Source: Schlesneria paludicola DSM 18645 | GTDB taxonomy: Bacteria; Planctomycetota; Planctomycetia; Planctomycetales; Planctomycetaceae | DNA length: 64,000 nucleotides | Reading direction: 5' to 3' | NCBI RefSeq assembly: GCF_000255655.1 | Contig: NZ_JH636434.1 | Coordinates: 3,300,716 to 3,364,715 of the forward strand | Shown here: in pieces, positions 61,486 through 64,000 of the stretch | Position numbering within the stretch: the first letter of the stretch is position 1 | Layout of the letters: every line of letters begins with the position of its first letter | Program-made: the position numbers and the translations under genes | The notes under the pieces: generated by a model | Told to the model about the DNA's origin: nothing | Databases searched by the model: none | What the model saw: only the letters and a program-made list of their open reading frames with translations

Positions 61486-63507
61486 CTACTTCAATTGATT
61501 GTTGGGCACCGACCAGCGAACTCGTCCGACCCAGACCGAGCCATCGGCTCCTCGGGGATGCGGTTGCGTGCCCACCAGGAATTCTGCGTCTGTCACCCAA
61601 GACTCACGTGAGGTAATCGCCGCTGCACCGAAATTCCCCAGCATGACACCTCGTTCAGGCAACAATGCTTGCTCAGTTCGTCGAAGGACCTGAAGATTCT
61701 GTGGATCAACCTGGGCTACGAAGATGGGAGCCCGATTTCGCGCGATGTGATCGTTGTTCGCGCCTCGTCGCGTGTAGCTCAGGAACAGTCCGTCACTGTG
61801 TGACAGCCAGTGCGCCTGTGTGTTGTAGCTGCCGAGATCCTTCCCATCGTCGAACGTCCATTTCTGAGGAGGAGCGAAATGCAGACCATCATCGCTGGTG
61901 GTGACATACGCCGCGGAATCGTTTCGTAGCGTGAGATAGTACTTTCCGTCGAAGAGCGCCAATGAAGGTTCGTACAAGCCACGGCCCTCGGACACCGTGT
62001 GTTCGCTGCCGGTCTCCAGAAGCTTCAACTCATTCCCGTCGAACGAGCAGTGCAGGACCGTCGTCGCGTACTGGCCCCCACCAGCCCGTTGAAAATAGGT
62101 CGGAATGAGCAACGTTCCGTCTGGCTTTTCTAACCATTGCACACAACCAGGTGCCACGAGAAAGAACTTGCTGTCGGTCTGAGGCATCTGGAGCATTTTC
62201 CAGGGTGACCACTTGTTTGTGCGAGGTTCAAACGTGGCATACGCACACTCATGTGACCGAGGCTGATCGACCAGTTGCGCTCCCTTGGAACTGTATCGAA
62301 GCTTGATTCCGATCAGCAGCAGCTTTCCGGTGTGCGCCAGCCAGCCGGGTGTCACATCACAGACGGCGATGGTTTCATTGTTGTCACCCGTCTTCCAGGC
62401 CAACTCCGGAATTACCGTCGGGCCAGTCCAGGTCTTTCCCTGATCATTGGTCCTCATGAAGTACAGACCTGAATAGTGGTCGTCAGCGGCCAGATGCTTC
62501 TGGATGGTCATGATCACCGCGGGATTTCCGTCCGCTCCCTGACCGGGAACGGCCGCGACACGGGGGTGAAACCAACAATAGGCGGGGCTGAGTTCCTGAT
62601 ACGCGGGTGAGAAGCTCGCTTGGAACGGGATTGTCACCGGACCGGCCAGCATCAGCAGCGATTGAGCGGCCCGGATGCGGGCATCCGCGAACCCGTCGTT
62701 GAGTAACTCTTTCAGCTTCGGTATGGCTCCGAGATCACGGGCATCACTGGCGAACGTCGCCGCATAAGTTCGAATCAGATTATCGCTGCTGGAAAGATTT
62801 CGTTCGAGGGCCTGCCGCCCCTCGTCGTCTCCCAGAATGGCGAGGGCATGCTCGAAGTTCGCACGGGGAACGACGTCAGTCACCCGCGACAACTGCGCCT
62901 TCAAACGTGCAATGTCAGAAGCATCACCGATTTGTCCCAGTATCCAGGCGGCAATCCCATAGTGCTTCGGATCGGAATGCCCCAACAGTTCGCGTACGGC
63001 CTGCAGGGCCGACGGATCGCCAGCACGCGCCAGTGCAGCGGCCGCCATCAACTTGAGCGTCAATTGATCGTTCTGGGCGAATGCCTGCTGCAGCGATTTC
63101 CTATCACCACACTCGAAGACTTTGAAGAGACTTTCAGCCGCATGGACATGTCCATGCGGATCGGGTGACGCCAGAATCTCGAGCATCACGGAGGCGGCGG
63201 AATGATCGCCGGCCCGCACAATCTCTCGGGCGATTCCGCATCGCTTTTGTGCATCGCGTTCGGTCGACAATTTCGGCTTCAGAAACTCGAGCACTTCCGC
63301 CGCATAGCCGCCAAGCGTCAACCCTTCCGCCGCGTGAATCGCCGGCCAGAACTCATCCCCCTTCAAGCCTTGCCGCAACACGTCAGCACATTTTTCGCGA
63401 GTCTGCGCATCGAGCGTCATCCGTGGGACCGGCTCCGCACCAGGCAGCACATCCACCGCGCCAATGAGGAATGTCATTCCGACGAGCATCAAAACGGCAG
63501 ACTTCAT
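61486..63507 (-). CDS. Exported HEAT-repeat / sialidase-like protein
   Basis: The 673-aa protein begins with a Sec signal (MKSAVLMLVGMTFLIGAVDVLPGAEP). Residues about 35-270 are HEAT-like helix pairs, for example AMAAALARAGDPSALQAVRELL-type units and AIPKLKELLNDGFADARIRAAQSLLML. From about 290 the chain is a six-bladed sialidase/BNR-like propeller: FMRTNDQGKTWTGPTV, AVCDVTPGWL, YEPSLALFDGKYYLTLRND and TTSDDGLHF are Asp-box-like turns. Exo-sialidase activity is uncertain; this fusion form acts on unknown glycans. AGGA is eight bases before ATG 63507. Confidence 0.87.
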   Translation of the reverse strand: MKSAVLMLVGMTFLIGAVDVLPGAEPVPRMTLDAQTREKCADVLRQGLKGDEFWPAIHAAEGLTLGGYAAEVLEFLKPKLSTERDAQKRCGIAREIVRAGDHSAASVMLEILASPDPHGHVHAAESLFKVFECGDRKSLQQAFAQNDQLTLKLMAAAALARAGDPSALQAVRELLGHSDPKHYGIAAWILGQIGDASDIARLKAQLSRVTDVVPRANFEHALAILGDDEGRQALERNLSSSDNLIRTYAATFASDARDLGAIPKLKELLNDGFADARIRAAQSLLMLAGPVTIPFQASFSPAYQELSPAYCWFHPRVAAVPGQGADGNPAVIMTIQKHLAADDHYSGLYFMRTNDQGKTWTGPTVIPELAWKTGDNNETIAVCDVTPGWLAHTGKLLLIGIKLRYSSKGAQLVDQPRSHECAYATFEPRTNKWSPWKMLQMPQTDSKFFLVAPGCVQWLEKPDGTLLIPTYFQRAGGGQYATTVLHCSFDGNELKLLETGSEHTVSEGRGLYEPSLALFDGKYYLTLRNDSAAYVTTSDDGLHFAPPQKWTFDDGKDLGSYNTQAHWLSHSDGLFLSYTRRGANNDHIARNRAPIFVAQVDPQNLQVLRRTEQALLPERGVMLGNFGAAAITSRESWVTDAEFLVGTQPHPRGADGSVWVGRVRWSVPNNQLK

Positions 63508-63713
63508 CTTGGATTCCTGGGTCAGGGAACGAGCACAAAGTGGAGCTTCAAACCGGAATTGGCATGTCGATGAACGTGTTGCACGCAGGCCCGCGAACGG
63601 ATCGCGATGTTCGCGAACACGTCAGGCCAGAGTAATTGGGCGACTGGCCATGATGGAATGGAAAGAGCGGGACACCGATCGTCCTCGTCAGGAAGGTTCG
63701 TTGCGAGGTCAGA
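63508..63713. other. Intergenic gap before the partial SDR gene
   Basis: 206 bases without a gene. The promoter of the sialidase-like gene is expected near 63510-63600; nothing else is recognisable. Confidence 0.3.
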
Positions 63714-64000
63714 TCACCAGGCGGTCCACCCCCCATCCACCAGCAGATTCTGACCGGTCACATAGCTTCCAGCGTCGCTGACCAGCATCAGCAGCGGCCC
63801 CTTCAGTTCGTGCGGCACCCCCATGCGTCCCATGGGATTTTTTTGTTTCAGTCGTTCCACCATCGCCTGCGGCGCCTTCTCGGACGGAAACGGCCCGGGG
63901 CTGAGGCAGTTCACACGCACGTTGTCTTTCGCCCAATAGACGGCCAGGTGCCGTGTCATGTGCACAATCCCGCCCTTCAGAGCGTGATACTGTACCGGGC
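63714..64000 (-). CDS. Short-chain dehydrogenase/reductase (C-terminal part, cut by window edge)
   Basis: The frame continues open past the window end, so the N-terminus (with the NAD(P)-binding glycines) is missing. The visible 95 residues begin with the catalytic YHALK segment (Tyr and Lys of the YxxxK pair), then DNVRVNCLSPGPF (structural Pro/Gly), NPMGRMGVPHELKGPLLML, and the end DAGSYVTGQNLLVDGGW. This is a classical SDR of about 250 residues. It is on the same strand as the sialidase-like gene and upstream of it, 206 bases apart. Confidence 0.93.
   Translation of the reverse strand, partial: PVQYHALKGGIVHMTRHLAVYWAKDNVRVNCLSPGPFPSEKAPQAMVERLKQKNPMGRMGVPHELKGPLLMLVSDAGSYVTGQNLLVDGGWTAW

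Noticed and set aside
61486-63507. True exo-alpha-sialidase assignment
   Set aside because: Asp-box-like turns are visible but the catalytic Arg triad cannot be placed by eye, so only 'sialidase-like' is claimed.
1-64000. tRNA or rRNA genes
   Set aside because: No T-arm (GGTTCGAATC) with a matching acceptor stem and no rRNA landmark was seen in any gap.

Overview
The window looks like a chromosomal segment of a planctomycete (Planctomycetia, possibly Schlesneria-like; this placement is inferred from gene content, not from a search). Pointers are a Tat-exported DUF1501 protein, phytanoyl-CoA dioxygenase and Gfo/Idh/MocA proteins, an ECF sigma factor next to a membrane-anchored Ser/Thr kinase, a tetrahydromethanopterin-type fhcB gene, a MoxR/DUF58/VWA operon, and many exported enzymes of carbohydrate metabolism. 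I see no rRNA, tRNA, CRISPR array, transposase or phage gene.

Region 1 (1-15.4 kb) is a catabolic island, mostly on the minus strand. It opens with an edge-truncated fusion of an amidohydrolase to a class-III aminotransferase. It continues with an alpha/beta hydrolase, two homologous exported beta-propeller proteins, an HpcH/HpaI aldolase with a GntR regulator, a TPR protein, an exported enolase-superfamily enzyme, a PhyH dioxygenase, an aldo/keto reductase, a D-threonine-aldolase-like PLP enzyme and an aldehyde dehydrogenase. The set suggests oxidation and retro-aldol breakdown of an acidic sugar or hydroxy/amino acid. The substrate is not readable from sequence. purEK follow at 15.6-17.3 kb.

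Region 2 (17.6-33.4 kb) is the most striking part. A minus-strand operon runs MoxR ATPase > DUF58 > BatA-like VWA protein > VWA/GATase-like protein > 1312-residue membrane coiled-coil protein > two tandem exported alpha/alpha-toroid (prenyltransferase/squalene-oxidase-repeat) proteins. A third paralogue of the last family sits on the plus strand just upstream of moxR. A divergent ECF sigma/Ser-Thr kinase pair follows. The operon reads as an envelope machine in which MoxR remodels VWA proteins and the toroid proteins act outside the cytoplasmic membrane.

Region 3 (36.7-54.7 kb) is mixed: a His/Gly/Asn-rich secreted protein, metG, a KaiC-like ATPase, an orphan DUF58 protein, a methyltransferase, fhcB, a TIGR01777 epimerase, a DUF1501 protein with a 740-residue partner, an exported oxidoreductase, xseB with a PaaK-like ligase, and a metallophosphoesterase. 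Region 4 (55.2-64 kb) has a gamma-glutamyltransferase, a third DUF58 protein, a VOC protein, an alpha/beta hydrolase, an MFS transporter, a HEAT-repeat/sialidase-like protein and an edge-truncated SDR.

Several families of palindromic intergenic elements are present. One pair (4028-4149 and 27071-27201) looks like a MITE or REP-type element; the second copy lies inside the MoxR operon. Another, at 34268-34402, has a diverged copy at 32142-32278 that supplies the start codon and N-terminus of the third toroid gene. Clear intrinsic-terminator hairpins lie at 9344, 36718, 40619, 51745 and 53549.
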